Shown: positions 40,813 to 52,067, numbered from the stretch's first letter. The stretch: DNA of 64,000 nucleotides from Asparagopsis taxiformis (GCA_030407315.1 JALQPE010000408.1:24820-88819), one strand, 5' to 3'. The notes: a model not told the origin generated them from the sequence alone. Numbers and translations are program-made.

Positions 40813-42429
40813 ATGATTTCCACAACCATCATGTCCCTGCTTCTCGCAGCATCTCTCACTGCAGCTCTACCCTCCCCTGCAGTCCACCAAGACGCCCTCA
40901 CCCGGGTCAATTGTGAAATCTCCGCAAGATTCTTCGACGGAACTTGCACAAACCCCTCCAACCCCGCATACGGCCAGGCCACAGAGGCCGTCTTCAGTTA
41001 CATTCCAAACCTCTCTTCCGCAACCTTCTCCAGTCGTGGCCGCCCCGATGCCCGCCTCATCTCCAACGCCGTTTGCGATCAGGACTCCCCCGTCTTCAAC
41101 GACAGAAACCTCAATGAGCTCCTCGTCTTCTTCGGCCAATTCCTCGACCACGACCTCGTCCTCTCCGAGGCCGGCGACGAAACTGTCCCCATTCCTGTCC
41201 CCGCAGACGACCCTAACACAGACGTTTCCTCCCTCCCCTTCCGTCGAAACATCCGTGTCTCTGTCCCCGGCGAAGCCCCAGGCACCGTCCGCCCTGAGAA
41301 CCTCCTTTCCCAGATCATCGACCTCTCCATGGTGTACGGCTCGGATGCTGATCGTGCGAATGCTCTTCGTACATTTGAAGAGGGTCGCTTGAAGGTCAGT
41401 TCCGACAACCTCCTCCCGCTCAACACCGAAGGACTGTCCAATGAACCCAGTACTTCCGAAAACTTCTTCGTCGCCGGTGACATTCGCTCCAATGAAACTC
41501 CCATGCTCACTGTGCTTCACACTATTTGGGTGCGCGAACACAACAACATCATTGATGAGCTGTTGCAGAGCCCAACATTCAATGACCTGTCGGATGACGG
41601 TCTGTACGAATTGGCCCGTCGCATCAACATCGCACAGTTCCAAAAGGTTGTGTGGGAGGAATTCTTCCCCGCAATTGTCGGCAGGTCACTGCCTCGCTAC
41701 CGAGGATTCAACCCCAATGTGAACCCCACCGTCAGTAACATCTTCGCCACTGCCGCATTCCGCGTTGGACATACCATGGTCGGAGACGGTGTGCAGGTTG
41801 TCCAGGGGTCCACACGAACTGTGCTGCCCGTTACAGAGATGTTCTTCCGTGAGCAGAGCTTCTTCCGAAGCACTGGACTGGACTCTTTCCTACTTGGGGC
41901 TGTCACGACGCGCTGCCAGGAAATCGACAACAAGGTTGTCAATGTTCTTCGCAACGGCCTTTTCAGCAGTATCCCTGGGGTTTCTGGCTTTGATCTGATT
42001 TCTCTCAACATTCAGCGCGGACGCGATCACAACATTCCGTCGTACAATGAGGTGCGCGAGCTGTTCGGCATCGAGCGCGCACAGTCATTTGCGGACATCA
42101 CATCGGATACTGATGTGCAGGCGAGATTCGCATCTGTCTATGATGACATTGACGATGTGGATGCATTCATTGGACTAATTTCCGAGGAACATGTAAGCGG
42201 TGGATCTCTAGGTGTGACAATGAGGGCGATTTGGACAACTGAATTCACACGGCTGAGGGACGGCGATCAATTCTTCTATCTGAGGAACGGCCTTTTCAGT
42301 TCGCCGCTTCGTCGGGAGATTCGTCGTTTGAGGAGGCTGAGGGGAAGGCGCGGTATTTTCCGTGACATTGTACTGCGAAATACTGGATTAACACCGAGTC
42401 AAGTGCCTAGGCGGCCGTTTTTTGTCTAG
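40813..42429 (+). CDS. Secreted animal-type haem peroxidase
   Basis: An intronless frame of 538 residues with a signal peptide (SLLLAASLTAALPSPA). It matches the myeloperoxidase/peroxinectin superfamily: GQFLDHDLV with distal His about 113 and the adjacent Gln and Asp used for haem and Ca binding, AGDIRSNETPML with the distal Arg about 225 and a Glu about 228 that can form a haem ester, VREHNNI, FRVGHTMV with the proximal His about 320, and LNIQRGRDHNIPSYNEVR. The product would oxidise halides or phenols with H2O2 outside the cell. The C-terminus is Arg-rich (RRLRRLRGRRG). Genes of this family are known in Chondrus-type red algae and uncommon in green plants. With a secreted SOD in the same window, it suggests extracellular H2O2 production and use. 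Confidence 0.95.
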   Translation: MISTTIMSLLLAASLTAALPSPAVHQDALTRVNCEISARFFDGTCTNPSNPAYGQATEAVFSYIPNLSSATFSSRGRPDARLISNAVCDQDSPVFNDRNLNELLVFFGQFLDHDLVLSEAGDETVPIPVPADDPNTDVSSLPFRRNIRVSVPGEAPGTVRPENLLSQIIDLSMVYGSDADRANALRTFEEGRLKVSSDNLLPLNTEGLSNEPSTSENFFVAGDIRSNETPMLTVLHTIWVREHNNIIDELLQSPTFNDLSDDGLYELARRINIAQFQKVVWEEFFPAIVGRSLPRYRGFNPNVNPTVSNIFATAAFRVGHTMVGDGVQVVQGSTRTVLPVTEMFFREQSFFRSTGLDSFLLGAVTTRCQEIDNKVVNVLRNGLFSSIPGVSGFDLISLNIQRGRDHNIPSYNEVRELFGIERAQSFADITSDTDVQARFASVYDDIDDVDAFIGLISEEHVSGGSLGVTMRAIWTTEFTRLRDGDQFFYLRNGLFSSPLRREIRRLRRLRGRRGIFRDIVLRNTGLTPSQVPRRPFFV

Positions 42430-43443
42430 CTTTAACAATGGATGAAGGCTGATCGAAGCAAGCAGGTACACCAGGTAACATTCGAACGAGTAACTCTCGG
42501 ATATGATATTAGACGTTAACTAGAACTAAAATTTCGTTTCTACATGTCGCATCCTTTTGCGAAGATCTGTAGTGGCCTCATAGAAATCGCGGACGGGTCG
42601 TGTGCGCAGAAATTTGGTGCTGGTGCACACGTTAGGGTTTCCAATCGTGGATCGAGCGGTTGACATTACGAGTGCTTTTCCCGTACCCGCACGGCGCGTG
42701 CCTGCTCTTGAAAGGATGTCACTGGTTGCGCGGGATTGGCCAATATAGCGCACTGTGAACAAATCTAGCACAGCGTTATCATGCCCATAGGTGGAATCTT
42801 GAGGTCTGCTTACGTTTCCAGCCCCAGGTGGCAACATCGACTGCAAGATATTTCCACTGAAAGTTGAATACTGTAAGTTGCAGAGTAGGGATGCCAAATT
42901 GCTTCACGAATTTGACCCAATTCATTGGGCGCAATGGGGCTTTGTCTCAGCAGATCTTGCTAATTACAGGATATGTGAGTGTACCAGAACCCTTCGCTCC
43001 CCGGGCGTACGCTGCAGGCTATGGCCCATGTTGCGGCTGTGCTCCGTAAAGATATCTTCTCATGTTACCAAGAAATCTTGTTCGTCAGGCCGCCTGTCAA
43101 GTAACAGGTTGTCTGCGCTTCCGAATTTTCAATTTACACTTGCTGTATTCTGGGTGACAACACGTTGTACAGAAAGCTGCTATGTATGACTGAACTTCAA
43201 ATTCCGTAGATGCCATTGGTTCAACGAAATTTTCGAGATTAGTAATCAAGAGCCACACGGGCAGCCCATGCAAGATTTCCCACAGTAGTAGGTCTCAGCA
43301 ATATCATCCGTGTTGCACAAGTATGACTACTTCGACTAACGACATAGTAAATCTATTTTTTTATTCAAAATAGTAGAAAACGGTGTTTTTAGAATGTAGA
43401 TAGCGTAGCAGGAACAAGTCCAATTCGTCTCAGACAAAGTGTA
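42430..43443. other. Intergenic, no gene seen
   Basis: About 1 kb between the peroxidase gene and the Tc1-type element. The longest frames are about 100-120 codons, unsupported. Confidence 0.5.
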
Positions 43444-43645
43444 CAGTGCGCGACACTTCTATAAATCACCCCCACATTTTGGGATTGCTCACTCAACATG
43501 AACAGCAACTCACATTCCGACTGCGTCCAATGAATGAGTAGGCCAAATCCATTACGACGCACGTTCTATTCCTCCAAAAAGAGCCGTTCAGGCGAGTGCA
43601 GCGGGGCGTTAATTTATTGTCAGTGCGACATTTCTATAAATCAGG
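43444..43645. repeat. Left terminal inverted repeat of the Tc1 element
   Basis: About 202 bases matching the complement of 44802-45004. The outer binding-site-like copy is at 43444 and the inner copy at 43621. Confidence 0.9.
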
Positions 43646-43682
43646 AGCATTGAATACATTCCAAACTCCAGATGGAGTTATG

Positions 43683-44680
43683 TCAATACTTCGTCGTCTG
43701 TCCCCTTCCCTTCAGCACTTCTATCATGCGTTTTTGCATGGTACCAACCAACTTTTGAAACAAACCCGGAGCCAGAAGCTCCCATTCGCGGAAAATACAC
43801 TCTTCAAGCGACATCAAGCTATCGAAATGTCGTGCATTCTTGTACACGTTACGTGCCAGAGCGCCCCAAACGTTCTCAATAGGATTCAAGTCTGGGCTTT
43901 TGGCCGGAAAGGGTAGAACGGAGATATTATTGTCGGACAAAAACTGCTTAGTAACCCTAGCAGTATGCACTGCAGCACCGTCATGCTGGAAAATGGCACT
44001 ATCGTTGTGCAAATCTGTGACCATCAGTATCATTACGTCACGTAAAATTGCGATGTAGTCTTCAGCCTTCATATTACCTTCAATCAATACCAAGTCTGAC
44101 TTACCTCTTGACGAAAATGCTCCCCAAACCATGACAGACTTACCCCCTTGTTGCCTTTTCGAAAAAACGCGTTCCTCTTTGCGCAAATCATGCCAATAGT
44201 AGGCAAAACCATCTGGACCGTCTAGATTGAACTTTTTTCATCGCTAAATATCACTTTTCCCCATTCTTCTCCCCTCCAATGGACGAATTGCGATGCAAAA
44301 GAAATTCTGCTAGCAATATGTCTTTCCTGAAGCATTGGTGCGCATTTCATCTTTCTATATTGCAGATTGCATTCATTGTGCAATAATAGTCGTACAGTAC
44401 GAACGCTACAGGTCAGGTTGAAGACTTTTTTGAGCGAGCTAGATGTATCATTTCCTAATGAAGCTTGCCTCAAAACCTGCATCATTGTCCACCTTGACAT
44501 TTTTTTCGGTTTTGGGCGCCCCATTATCGTTCCGTACCCCTCTGTATTCTTTAAAAAGCATTTCACTACACCCCTAGATCGTCCCAGCACTTTTGCAATG
44601 AAAGATTTTGACTCCCCACACCGCCACATTCCAAGTATCTCACCCCTCTCTTTCTCGGTGAGAACCACACCTCGGGGCAT
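43683..44680 (-). pseudogene. Tc1 transposase with one frameshift
   Basis: The ATG is at 44680. The first part (to about 44225) contains the helix-turn-helix region (PRGVVLTEKERGEILGMW; GRSRGVVKCFLKN), the GRPK hinge and the first catalytic Asp in KVIFSDEK. The frame then shifts by one base in a run of six A and stops at a TAG. The second part holds SVMVWGAFSS, the second Asp in FQHDGAAVH and the Glu in SPDLNPIENVWG, spaced as in DD34E enzymes, and ends GRGQTTKY. All three catalytic residues are present. The break is either a one-base loss in the A run or, less likely, a programmed slip there. The full length of about 330 residues is normal for the family. Confidence 0.9.
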
Positions 44681-44801
44681 TTTGAAATCGAAAATAAACC
44701 CAGTTGGGATAGTGAGTCTTACCAACAGACCTCTGTTTATCTATCCTCGAAGTTTCATGCCAAATGATCCGTTCATTCTTGGATGATGACCGTTTTTTGG
44801 A

Positions 44802-45004
44802 CCTGATTTATAGAAATGTCGCACGGACATTAAACTAATGTCCCGATGAACTCGCTTGAACGGCTCTTTGAGGAGGAATGTAATGTGCCTCATAATGACT
44901 TTGTCATACTCATTCATAGGACGCAGTCCAAATGCGCGTTGCTGTTCGTTTTGGGTGAACATTCGCAAAACGTGGGGGTGATTTAAAGAAGTGTCGCGCA
45001 CTTG
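44802..45004. repeat. Right terminal inverted repeat of the Tc1 element
   Basis: About 203 bases matching the complement of 43444-43645. The inner repeat motif is at about 44802-44824 and the outer one at about 44980-45004. Confidence 0.9.
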
Positions 45005-45039
45005 TAGTAGGTGGCTTAGACTATCCGCTAATTTTCCAT

Positions 45040-45705
45040 GTAGACTGTGGAACGACGGTTCGTTAGAAGTAGCTGGTACGAGCCACGGACACGCTGTCCT
45101 TACGAAACGAAACAACGAACAGTGCCACCCGCTGGTGTTTGACTGTATTGTTAGAACGGTAGAAGGTAGAGTGGTTAGCGAGTAGACACGAGCGTCACGA
45201 CGCAACAATCCACGCGAGGATTACGTTAACGAACGAGGTGGCACGTCACCGGAGGCGCTCTCAACCAAGCCCGTAGGCACTAAACGCGATCAGCCTCACG
45301 TGTGGCGATGGGTAGGGAGTACGCAGCTCTACGGAGACGAAGCCTCGTTAGGCGAAAACGTAAACGTAGAAGTCAGTCGTAGACTAGAGCCGTTGCTCGT
45401 TCGATGATTGTCCCCTTTCCCTCCCGGCACGATGCCAATACCTATATAGCCACGATGGAATCGCTTTACAGTGTAAACACTGCTCGTAACGTCCCCGAAT
45501 GGGAAAGGACCTTGTGGGTCGCACGTAGGGACCCGTTGGTCCGTTGGCCGTGGCCAGTACGTTCGTTGCACACGTGTGCCGGCTGCGCGCGCGCATGCGC
45601 CAGCAATGTTCGTGCATTGCTGTCGCCGGTCGTGTCCGCCGAAGTTCGAATTCCGCGGAAATCGTAAATATTTGCAACTTCGGAATTGCCACGTATACTA
45701 CATAG
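45040..45705. repeat. Dispersed repeat, copy B
   Basis: The same repeat as 118-785, same orientation, beginning right beside the Tc1 element. Well-matching blocks include gctggtacgagcc.cggacac, gtgccacccgctggtgtttgac, the ggtggcacgtcaccggaggc block and the ccgcggaaatcg end block. No coding frame is shared between the copies. Confidence 0.75.
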
Positions 45706-46307
45706 AAAGGTAAAGAATCACATTTACTCACTTAGCTAAAGCAAATACTAGAAAAAATCGAGCTGGTGGGTACTGGTAGAGCCGATTTCATCCCGGCGAT
45801 GTGCTTCGACTTTCGCCTGGGGAATCCACAGTGCACGATGGGTACCCCGGTCCGGCGTGTCACTACTGTATGCACTACCGCACTCTTCCACCCAATCATC
45901 ATCATCCTCCTCGTCATACCCTGTCACACGGTCATAGAAAGTCGACATGCGTCTTTATTTGTCTTCCTCACCAACGGAATGTTGAACATACCTTACGAAA
46001 CTGTTTCAATTGATTTTCTGCAGCTCATGTCTTGTAATTGATTACATCTTGGGAAGATTCCATTAGAGCTTTCAGTCAGTTATTGAAAATATACTCAATT
46101 ACATTAGTTTATTCATGAGAACAAGGAAAAAGACCAAAAAAACAAAACTTGATCAAAAATATCATTTTTATTAGTAAATTGACCAAAATCGTCAAAGATC
46201 CAGTATTTGATCAAAGACCGACCTATTTCCTAATTCACGCATCTCTTCCTGAGCACTAGATCAACTCCGAAAAGATCTGTTCCTCTAGAAAAAGATGCTT
46301 CATAGCG

Positions 46308-46316
46308 TATAAATAG
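46308..46316 (+). promoter_or_regulatory. TATA box of the PIF-like ORF
   Basis: TATAAATAG, about 85-93 bases before the ATG at 46401. Confidence 0.5.
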
Positions 46317-46400
46317 AGTCTTTTACCTTGTACAACAGTATCAACACTCACTCACCACACTCATAACCCTTTCATATCACTAATCTTCAATTTTCCAACG

Positions 46401-46991
46401 ATGCAACGCTCCGATGAATTCCGCACCTTGCGCATGCTTTCTGAAGTATCTGAGGAGCGCAGGGAGCGAATTATGGCGTACCAAGACCGCCCGCGCCCAG
46501 AGAGCGCAGATGAAGACAAGTCATCCAGCCCCGTGATGGATGGATTTTTCGAGGAAGAAGGCGCAGAAGCTATCAAACAGATGACAAATTTTACACCATC
46601 CGAATTTGGATCTCTCTGGAAGACTATTGCTAATCATGTGAAGTCCAAGTGGAACGTTGGAAGAGGCCGCAAGTCTGACCAAGAACCAAAGGACGTCTTG
46701 TTCATGACTCTTTCAGTACTCAAGCACGGGGGAAAGTGGGATTACATGGGGAGGATGTTCAAAATCAAGAGCCCAACATTTGAGAAGCTTATCATGGGTG
46801 TCATACCGCCTGGCGGTCCTCTCAACCAGAGTCGTGTCGCTTCCCTATTCGGTGCCCACTTAAGGGATGTGCCAATCACAAGGCACCAGCAAACTGGGCG
46901 TGTTTCCTGTAATTGGGACAAGCGCAAGGCTGTAAACACCCTATTCGGGCCTATCGGCCCCGGCCAAGACCCCACAACGGGCAAATTTTAA
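46401..46991 (+). pseudogene. Truncated PIF/Harbinger-like transposase N-terminus
   Basis: A frame of 196 codons. An acidic lead (ESADEDKSSSPVMDGFFEEE) is followed by FTPSEFGSLWKTIANHV ... GRGRKSDQEPKDVLFMTLSVLK and FKIKSPTFEKLIMG. This is the helix-rich N-terminal region typical of DDE_Tnp4-type transposases in oomycetes, fungi and algae. The DDE catalytic part is absent: from about residue 135 the sequence no longer resembles the family, and a second gypsy element begins within a few hundred bases. It is probably cut by that insertion. It could also be a domesticated DNA-binding protein, since the frame and TATA box are intact. Confidence 0.55.
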
Positions 46992-47134
46992 CTTAGGCTG
47001 ATCAGCCATACATTACAATGTAAGCCTAACTGGCAATAACCTCGCGGGTAGGCGAGTGCCGTTAACTGGGCTCTGGTTGGTCAATAACTGGATATTTCTT
47101 CCTAACCACTAACCCTAGCTTACAGTAGACTTAG

Positions 47135-47143
47135 TATAAATAT
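47135..47143 (+). promoter_or_regulatory. TATA box in LTR/leader of gypsy element 2
   Basis: TATAAATAT, about 420 bases before the gag ATG at 47560. The position fits the U3/R boundary of an LTR. Confidence 0.45.
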
Positions 47144-47559
47144 GCCACTGGAATAGCCAGTAGGCACGGTTTCTAGAGTAACGTAAACTCAAGTGGAATT
47201 ACGACCCACTGGAACAGTGTTCGCATACTTATTGTTCAACCCCTCTCCGGGAAAACCTTAGGGTTAGCCAACAGCTCGACGGATTACGTCACTCGCTCTA
47301 TCCATACGCCTCTCGCGTGAGCACCCCTTTGTCGCACAACCCCCTCCGGGTAACGACACCTTCTCTCTTACGAGACTACCCTCTGGGTACCTATAAGGTT
47401 CATCTGCTCTACCACTTCCTGTACCGAGGCTCGGGACACCTGTCGGGTGGTTTGCCGCTCCAGCGGATTTCTACCTGCTACATTGGTCTCTCGACCTAGA
47501 ACCTTGTACCCTCGGGTAAGTCTCTTTGAGAGAAATTTCCCTTCACAATCATCTTCACG

Positions 47560-49305
47560 ATGCCTCGTAACCCTACAGCGGGACCCTCTAGTGAGGAGAT
47601 CGCGCCTGCCAGCGACTTATCCGATTCGGATCTGATCGCCGAAGAAGGCGTGGTGATCAACACCCTACAAGATCGGGCTGACCGAATCTTCATCGAAAGG
47701 TTGGAAGAGTTCAAGGCTGAATTCAGCACCGTCGTCGAGAAGACTGTTCAAGACCGCAGGGCGGAGATCGTAGAAGCTACGGTTGAAACCGTAATGGAAC
47801 TGGTCGAGCCAAAATTGCTGGCCGCCAGCCGAGAAGCCACCCAAGATCGGGACGCCGAGTTCCTAGCGGAAACCTGGATGCAGGTAAAAGCCGAATTCGC
47901 TAAACGCGTATCCCGTTTGGAAACTCGTCTGGAAGAGCTTTCGATTCACGGCTCTAATGCCAGTCCGTTAGGACAACAGGAGTTACCTTCGCGCCGCATC
48001 CGATCGGCTGACTTCCCCGACCCTACACCCAGTAGGGAGGAAGAAGAAGAAGATCCCCGATTGGATCAAGTCGCAGAAGCGACCCGACACTTGTCGGGCG
48101 TGACGCCCTCGCTGAGTCGCTATCCCAGACAGGGAACATCTCTCGCACGAGACAACACTCTCGTGCCACCGGAATCGAACCGGAAAATCCCTCTTGGGAT
48201 GATGAGGAAGGACCTCTTGAAGAAGGATTAGTGCCCTTAAAGGCTCGTGAACCCGCGTTCGACCAGGTGGTCTCCTATCGGTACTACCGACTCAAGAATA
48301 AGTCCTTAACGACCGACACCCCAATGGGGAAACCAAGAAGCTTATACAAGCTAACGGAGAAGATCCGTAATTTCAACGCGTCATTAACGCCGTTTGATGG
48401 TACGGAACCCATCGATATCCTCCGGTTCCTCGCGGAATTTCAAGATGCATGTGATTCATGCGGAGTCTCGGAGGGAGAAGCTACCAAGTTACTCAAGTAT
48501 TTCCTGGAAGGAGAACCTCAACGGTTCATCGCCGCTGAGGCGCGAAAGCGCAAGCTTCTCAACCAACTGCACCAGCAGATCACTTGGCCTCAAGCCGTAA
48601 ACGCCCTTCTGGCTCGCTACGCGACGGACAATGTCCTAGCGGACGCATACGACGCGGTAACGCGTATACGGCAAGGGCCGGATGAAGATGAAGCTGCATA
48701 CGCAGACAGACTGCAGGACGCTGCTTGCTCTCCTGTGTGCGAACGTCTTCTCGGAAAGAGACTTGGTCAACTACTACCTCAAGGGCCTACGCCCAGAGGT
48801 TAAACACACCGTCAAGGTTACAATCGGCCGCTCTGGCGGAGAAGATTTTCTCGCTGTCCGTAACCTTGCTCAAGGACTCGGGGACTCTCTAAGAGCTTCG
48901 CTACCCGCAAAGCCTAAGGCTTACCCTACCCGGGAAATTGCCGAACGCAAACGCAAGGCGATGCTCGCCACCGTACCCGGGGAGCCGTCCACGATACCGC
49001 GGACCCCACCGCCGACCTTACCTATCCCTCCTGGGAACTCAACGGGCGCTACAATGCAGGCCCCTACCCTAACGGGAGAACATCTTAAACTCGCTGAGAG
49101 TATGATCCCCGAAGGGGCTGTTACTTGGAGATGCTCTGGCTGTCGCCAACCGGGGCATGTGTTGTACACTTGCCCTTACCTACCACCCTCAGTGGGAACT
49201 TACTTCGCCTTTGCGAACTACGCTTACCAGCAAGAACCGGAACAGGTTATGCGCCGCCAACAGCGCCAGTCCAATCGGTTCAGCCGAAGAAGGGATTACC
49301 CTTAA
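47560..49305 (+). pseudogene. gag of gypsy element 2, frameshifted
   Basis: Three pieces. 47560-48231 is an acidic coiled-coil part (IERLEEFKAEFSTVVEKTVQ) ending in a stop. 48231-48730, in another frame, is the capsid-like retrotransposon gag domain (FDGTEPIDILRFLAEFQDA ... LLKYFLEGEPQRFI ... EDEAAYADRLQDAA). 48730-49305, back in the first frame, has the end of capsid (YYLKGLRPEVKHTVKV) and a canonical zinc knuckle, CSGCRQPGHVLYTC (C-x2-C-x4-H-x4-C). At least two frame breaks make it non-functional as written. Confidence 0.85.
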
Positions 49306-49487
49306 ACCGTTCTACAACGGCCAAGTCCCTCTACACGCATGGTTGCGTTCGCCGATGACGAAATTCATCCCAATAGGGGCCCAGTAAGGCAAGACATTTT
49401 AGAATGTAACGGATCTACCGTAACGGCTCAAGACGTTACCGACGCCTTGGAAACCTCCGACGACTCCGACACGTCGTCGGAAAACTG

Positions 49488-51275
49488 ATGACGGGGAGTG
49501 AGGTGTCGCACTCCCGTCAGGAGGTAGAGCGATTACGCTATTCGGTGGACATCTCACCACAACCACCTCTGCAGGAAGAGGCCGCAACTCCCTCTAGGGA
49601 CCAAAGTCTTTTCCAGACACCAACCCCTTCGGGTTCCCCCACAGGGACTCGAACCTCAAGGCCGAAAGCCTCATGCCTGCTTAAGGCCGCCCATTACGTA
49701 GTAATGGGTTCCATCGGACTGGATCCGTCAGTCCTCACGCCAATGCGTATGGTGATGGACACCGGGCCCGGACCGTCGGTCATCCATGAAAGGAGCTTAC
49801 CCAGCAACTGGGAACAATTTCAAGTCCCGACGGGAAAAGTTCCACAACTGGCCGATGCTAACGGCAATCCTCTTCGGATAAAAGGCAAGATAATACTGTC
49901 ATTACAGTTAGGCCACAAGTCCTTTGAGGAAGAATTCTTCGTCGCGCCTAAGTTGGCCGTACCCCTCATCTTGGGAACTGGGACAATGAATACCCACGTA
50001 GATGCAATTAGGTGCCGGGCCCAACGAATTGATATTCACGACGGCGGGTCGATAGCTATCCTAGTGATGTCGACTACGCGTAAAACATCCCCCACCCTTT
50101 CGTGCTACGTGGATGCCTCGCGACCCTCTAATGGGATTAACTTAGACCGCCAGCCTCATGGCATTCGGTTGTCACAAAGTGTGAATATTCCTCCGCGGAG
50201 CCAAGTGACAACTACTGTTGTATGCGCCGGTGGCGGCTTGAGTATACTCTCACCGAGAGATCGGATCCTTCAACGACATTGTGTCTCTATCCCGAATGGG
50301 GTTGCGGAAGTCATCCCGCGACAGGAATTCCTGACTATCTTAACTAACTTCGGTACATCCGACAAGTACCTCCCAAAGGGGACAGTTATAGGCTATGCCC
50401 TTCGGGCACCCGAACGGCCAATGCGCCCCATGGCTCTCAGCTGTTCTACCCCTTCCTCCCAAGAGGCCTCCACTATGGTGACTACTCTCCATCAGGAGCA
50501 AGAGGCCGAGGCCACACAACCATCAAGTTGGAAGCAAGAAGTCTCTCTAGACCACCTTAGTCAAATCCCGTTAAGGGAACGCATCCTTAGCATGCTATCT
50601 CGACACGAGTCTATGTGGGATGGATCCCTAGGGGGCATCCGCGCCACGGAACAACGAATCGACATCGTCGAAGGGAGCAAGCCTAGACGGCAACAACCCT
50701 ACTGGATGGGATCCGCTCGTCGAGAGATTGCCCGTAAGGAAATAACCAGCATGCTGGAAAACGGAGTGATCGAACCGTCGACCTCCGAATGGGCTAGCCC
50801 AGTTGTGCTTGTCCCGAAGAAGGATGGTAAATTACGCTTTTGCGTCGACTATAGGGGTCTTAACGACATCACTGTCAATGATGTCTATCCCCTTCCAAGA
50901 ATGGATGATTGTATTGACTCCCTTGGAGATGCCCAGGTGTTCACCACCTTGGATTGTAATTCTGGCTATTGGCAGATACCTGTTGCACAGGACGACCGTG
51001 ACAAAACGGCATTCACCTCCCACTTGGGGACATATCGCTTTAAGCGTTTGCCCTTTGGCTTGAAGAATGCTCCGGCAACGTTTCAACGTGTCATAGACAT
51101 TATTCTAAGCAGCGTTCGCTGGCAGACCTGTCTGATTTACTTAGACGATGTAATCGTATTCTCTCGGGACGAGGCCGAACATCTCCACCATGTGGACCAA
51201 GTACTCTCCCTCCTACGGGAAGCAGGTGTCACGTCTGTGTTTTCGGAAGTGGACGCGGACGTCCAGTCTCTCTAG
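49488..51275 (+). pseudogene. pol of gypsy element 2: protease and RT, truncated
   Basis: A frame of 595 codons. The retropepsin motif is VMDTGPGPSVIHE, followed by PLILGTG. After a linker comes gypsy RT: ITSMLENGVIEPSTSEWASP, VLVPKKDGKLRFCVDYRGLN, FTTLDCNSGYWQIPV, FKRLPFGLKNAPATFQR and the catalytic IYLDDVIVFS. At LLREAGVT (about 51231) the element ends, and the last 14 codons are encoded by an unrelated 274-bp repeat. RNase H and integrase are missing. The break coincides exactly with the start of the repeat unit, so insertion or expansion of the repeat removed the 3' half. Confidence 0.9.
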
Positions 51276-52067
51276 TACGGGTCCTAGTCGGCCCCGAGAT
51301 TTACTAGAACAAATGAACGTCCGCGTCCAAAAAAAATAAAAATTTTTTGGATGCGGACGTCCACTTTCTCTAGTACATATGGCGGAATACTAGGGCCCGA
51401 CATCCACTTTCTCTAGTACGTTTGGCGGAATACTAGGGCCCGACATCCACTTTCTCTAGTACGTTTGGCGGGATCCTAGGGCCCGACATCCACTTTCTCT
51501 AGTACCGTCTGTGTTTTCGGAAGTGGACGCGGACGTCCAGTCTCTCTAGTACGGGTCCTAGTCGGCCCCGAGATTTACTAGAACAAATGAACGTCCGCGT
51601 CCAAAAAAAAATAAAAATTTTTTGGATGCGGACGTCCACTTTCTCTAGTACATATGGCGGAATACTAGGGCCCGACATCCACTTTCTCTAGTACATATGG
51701 CGGAATACTAGGACCCGACATCCACTTTCTCTAGTACGTTTGGCGGAATACTAGGACCCGACATCCACTTTCTCTAGTACATATGGCGGAATACTAGGAC
51801 CCGACATCCACTTTCTCTAGTACATATGGCGGAATACTAGGACCCGACATCCACTTTCTCTAGTACATATGGCGGAATACTAGGACCCGACATCCACTTT
51901 CTCTAGTACGTTGGCGGAATACTAGGACCCGACATCCACTTTCTCTAGTACATATGGCGGAATACTAGGACCCGACATCCACTTTCTCTAGTACATATGG
52001 CGGAATACTAGGACCCGACATCCACTTTCTCTAGTACATATGGCGGAATACTAGGACCCGACATCCA
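51232..52067. repeat. 274-bp duplication followed by a 43-bp minisatellite
   Basis: A unit of 274 bp starting cgtctgtgttttcggaagtg occurs at 51232 and again at 51506. Each copy carries a near-perfect 19-base inverted repeat around an A/T core (aacgtccgcgtccaaaaaa ... ttttttggatgcggacgtcc). It is followed by 43-bp units (atccactttctctagtacat, then atggcggaatactaggaccc and gac). The first copy has about three such units, the second about ten. Each 43-bp unit has an internal hairpin CTAGTA-N12-TACTAG. Units differ by a few bases (catatgg or cgtttgg; ggacccgac or gggcccgac) and are homogenised in the second array. Confidence 0.92.

Larger units (their letters stand above)
43444..45004 (-). mobile_element. 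Tc1/mariner transposon with long terminal inverted repeats
   Basis: A 1561-bp element. It starts CAGTGCGCG, ends in the near complement CGCGCACTTG, and is flanked on both sides by the TA dinucleotide duplication typical of the superfamily (43442-43443 and 45005-45006). The terminal repeats are about 200 bp each (43444-43645 and 44802-45004). Each repeat carries a second copy of the end motif about 177 bases inside (inner copy at 43621: cagtgcgacatttctataaa), the IR/DR arrangement of Sleeping-Beauty-like elements. The transposase frame, on the minus strand, is broken by one frameshift. Confidence 0.93.
47019..51231 (+). mobile_element. Ty3/gypsy element 2, 3' truncated
   Basis: The leader/LTR-like region (with TATAAATAT at 47135-47143), gag, protease and RT are in order on the plus strand. 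The left boundary is approximate because no second LTR is in the window. RT is cut about 35 residues after its YLDD motif by a tandem repeat, and RNase H and integrase are missing. It is different from element 1: the protease motif is DTGP, the zinc knuckle is canonical, and the RT sequence is distinct. A possible primer-binding site starting TGG lies near 47482. Confidence 0.88.

Noticed and set aside
40867..41643. Minus-strand ORF of 258 codons
   Set aside because: It is the antisense shadow of the haem peroxidase gene, which has strong family motifs.
51780..52067. Possible CRISPR array from regular 43-bp repeats
   Set aside because: The whole unit repeats without unique spacers and the context is eukaryotic, so this is a minisatellite.
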